From contig JANBPT010000947.1 of assembly GCA_027575765.1 (NCBI GenBank), forward strand, positions 1 to 18,308: a DNA stretch of 18,308 nt, given 5' to 3'. The notes under the pieces are model-generated. The model did not search any database. It was not told where the DNA came from and worked only from the letters and a program-made list of their open reading frames with translations. Positions 17,546 through 18,308 of this stretch are shown here, piece after piece. Position 1 is the first letter of the stretch; each line of letters begins with the position of its first letter. Source of the DNA: Tieghemiomyces parasiticus (Eukaryota; Kickxellomycota; Dimargaritomycetes; Dimargaritales; Dimargaritaceae). The position numbers and the translations under genes are program-made.

Positions 17546-18308
17546 TTGTTTCACGCGTTGGGCGTAATTAGAGATTTCAGCCATTCTCACTGTAGATAAA
17601 TCCATGAAGTATACAGGGTGAATAAGCGACGATATACGCAAACTAACTATAGTACCATTGTGGTAGGAGTAATCTACAAATAGAAATATAAAGCGGTTAA
17701 GCTCCGACTGGTGGTGCGGAATATGGATTCGGTGATGACTGACATTGATTAAATAGCGATCAGTAGGTCTTTTATGCATGAATAACAATGGCCGGTATCA
17801 TTCGTAGTAATTTTTTAGCCTAGGCTAGGACGACAGGCCGCAGCGGGGCCAGGTACAATCAGGAAATAGAGAGACAACTAGGTAGCCGTTAGATTAGGAA
17901 TAATGGAATAAAGAAGGCAAGACCCTAAATGGATAAGAGGCGACGGCGCCTCGGATTGAAGGCAATGGAAGGGTTGGGCTATCGTGGGGATAAGATGATA
18001 GAACTTCCATTAATCAGTTGCTATAGGGTACAGCCATCAAGCTTGGGTGGCACCGCCTGAGATGGTAAAGCAGCCGGTTGGCTTCACTTTGTATATGGTT
18101 CAGGGGGTGGGGTTTCAGGCTACAAATACCATTCCTCACTTCAAAGCTTACCTTACCATCTCTTCATCATGCCAACTCTAGCTGTCTCATCCCCTGTATC
18201 GCCCAAATTTACCCACCTTGTTGCGTGGGTTATCGTGTATCTTGATATTTATTTAGAAGTGCAAGGCAGAGTATATTTTATGCGAGCCGACTACCCCTAG
18301 TCGTGCCA
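17546..18308. other. right-edge region, no convincing gene
   Basis: A/T-rich sequence follows the mariner element. Around 17860-18000 the + strand is purine-rich (runs of gga and aaga). At 18090-18168 a weak TATA-like gtatatgg is followed by a C/T-rich stretch leading to an ATG at 18169, which looks like the leader of a + strand gene continuing past the window. Nothing else is recognisable. Confidence 0.35.
18169..18300 (+). CDS. possible first exon or small ORF at the right edge
   Basis: An ATG after a pyrimidine-rich leader opens a 43-codon frame ending in TAG at 18298-18300. The start of the peptide (MPTLAVSSPVSPKFTHLV) has the Ser/Pro character of fungal N-termini, and a hydrophobic run (VAWVIVYL) follows. 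If a real gene starts here, an intron donor probably lies within this stretch and the rest is outside the window. No family is recognised. Confidence 0.15.
   Translation: MPTLAVSSPVSPKFTHLVAWVIVYLDIYLEVQGRVYFMRADYP

Noticed and set aside
1..18308. CRISPR array, bacterial operon or prophage-like system
   Set aside because: There are no regularly spaced repeats and no bacterial gene families; introns and fungus-specific proteins show a eukaryotic genome.

Overview
This is a fungal nuclear genome segment. It carries a Zn2Cys6 transcription factor of the fungus-specific ERT1/AcuK/AcuM type, a TORC2 subunit of the HbrB/Bit61 type, GT-AG spliceosomal introns of about 150-410 nt, pyrimidine-rich leaders and degraded mariner transposons. 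The PRC2-like WD40 gene and the Ser/Pro/His/Gly-rich low-complexity stretches are compatible with an early-diverging filamentous lineage rather than a budding yeast, but I cannot name the species. Coding sequence is GC-rich; spacers and transposon ends are richer in A+T.

Layout from left to right. Positions 1-430: the broken 3' part of a mariner-family transposase (+). 634-2354 (-): a three-exon WD40 protein resembling EED/ESC, the Polycomb PRC2 propeller. 2355-4073: a spacer with no convincing gene. 4074-5363 (-): intact, intronless fumarylacetoacetase, the last enzyme of tyrosine/phenylalanine catabolism. 6162-7148 (-): an orphan secreted, proline-rich, cysteine-free protein. 7149-10343: a 3.2 kb spacer whose right part is a strongly C/T-rich promoter and leader with a TATA element. 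10344-12809 (+): a four-exon ERT1/AcuK-like regulator with an N-terminal Zn2Cys6 cluster and a C-terminal PAS domain. 13100-15031 (-): an HbrB-like protein, convergent with the regulator. 15942-17544: a degraded mariner element with a transposase pseudogene (-) and candidate inverted ends. 17546-18308: no convincing gene, perhaps the start of another gene at the right edge.

There is no operon logic, as expected in a fungus. Three genes share a carbon and nutrient theme: fumarylacetoacetase yields fumarate and acetoacetate, ERT1/AcuK-type factors control gluconeogenesis and non-fermentable carbon use, and HbrB belongs to the nutrient- and stress-sensing TORC2 complex. I treat this as suggestive only. 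I found no clear undescribed multi-gene system. The points most worth a second look are the EED-like protein whose methyl-lysine cage appears largely lost, the low-complexity insert inside the PAS domain of the regulator, the orphan secreted protein with a TATA element touching its start codon, and the two degraded mariner copies in opposite orientation flanking the gene block.
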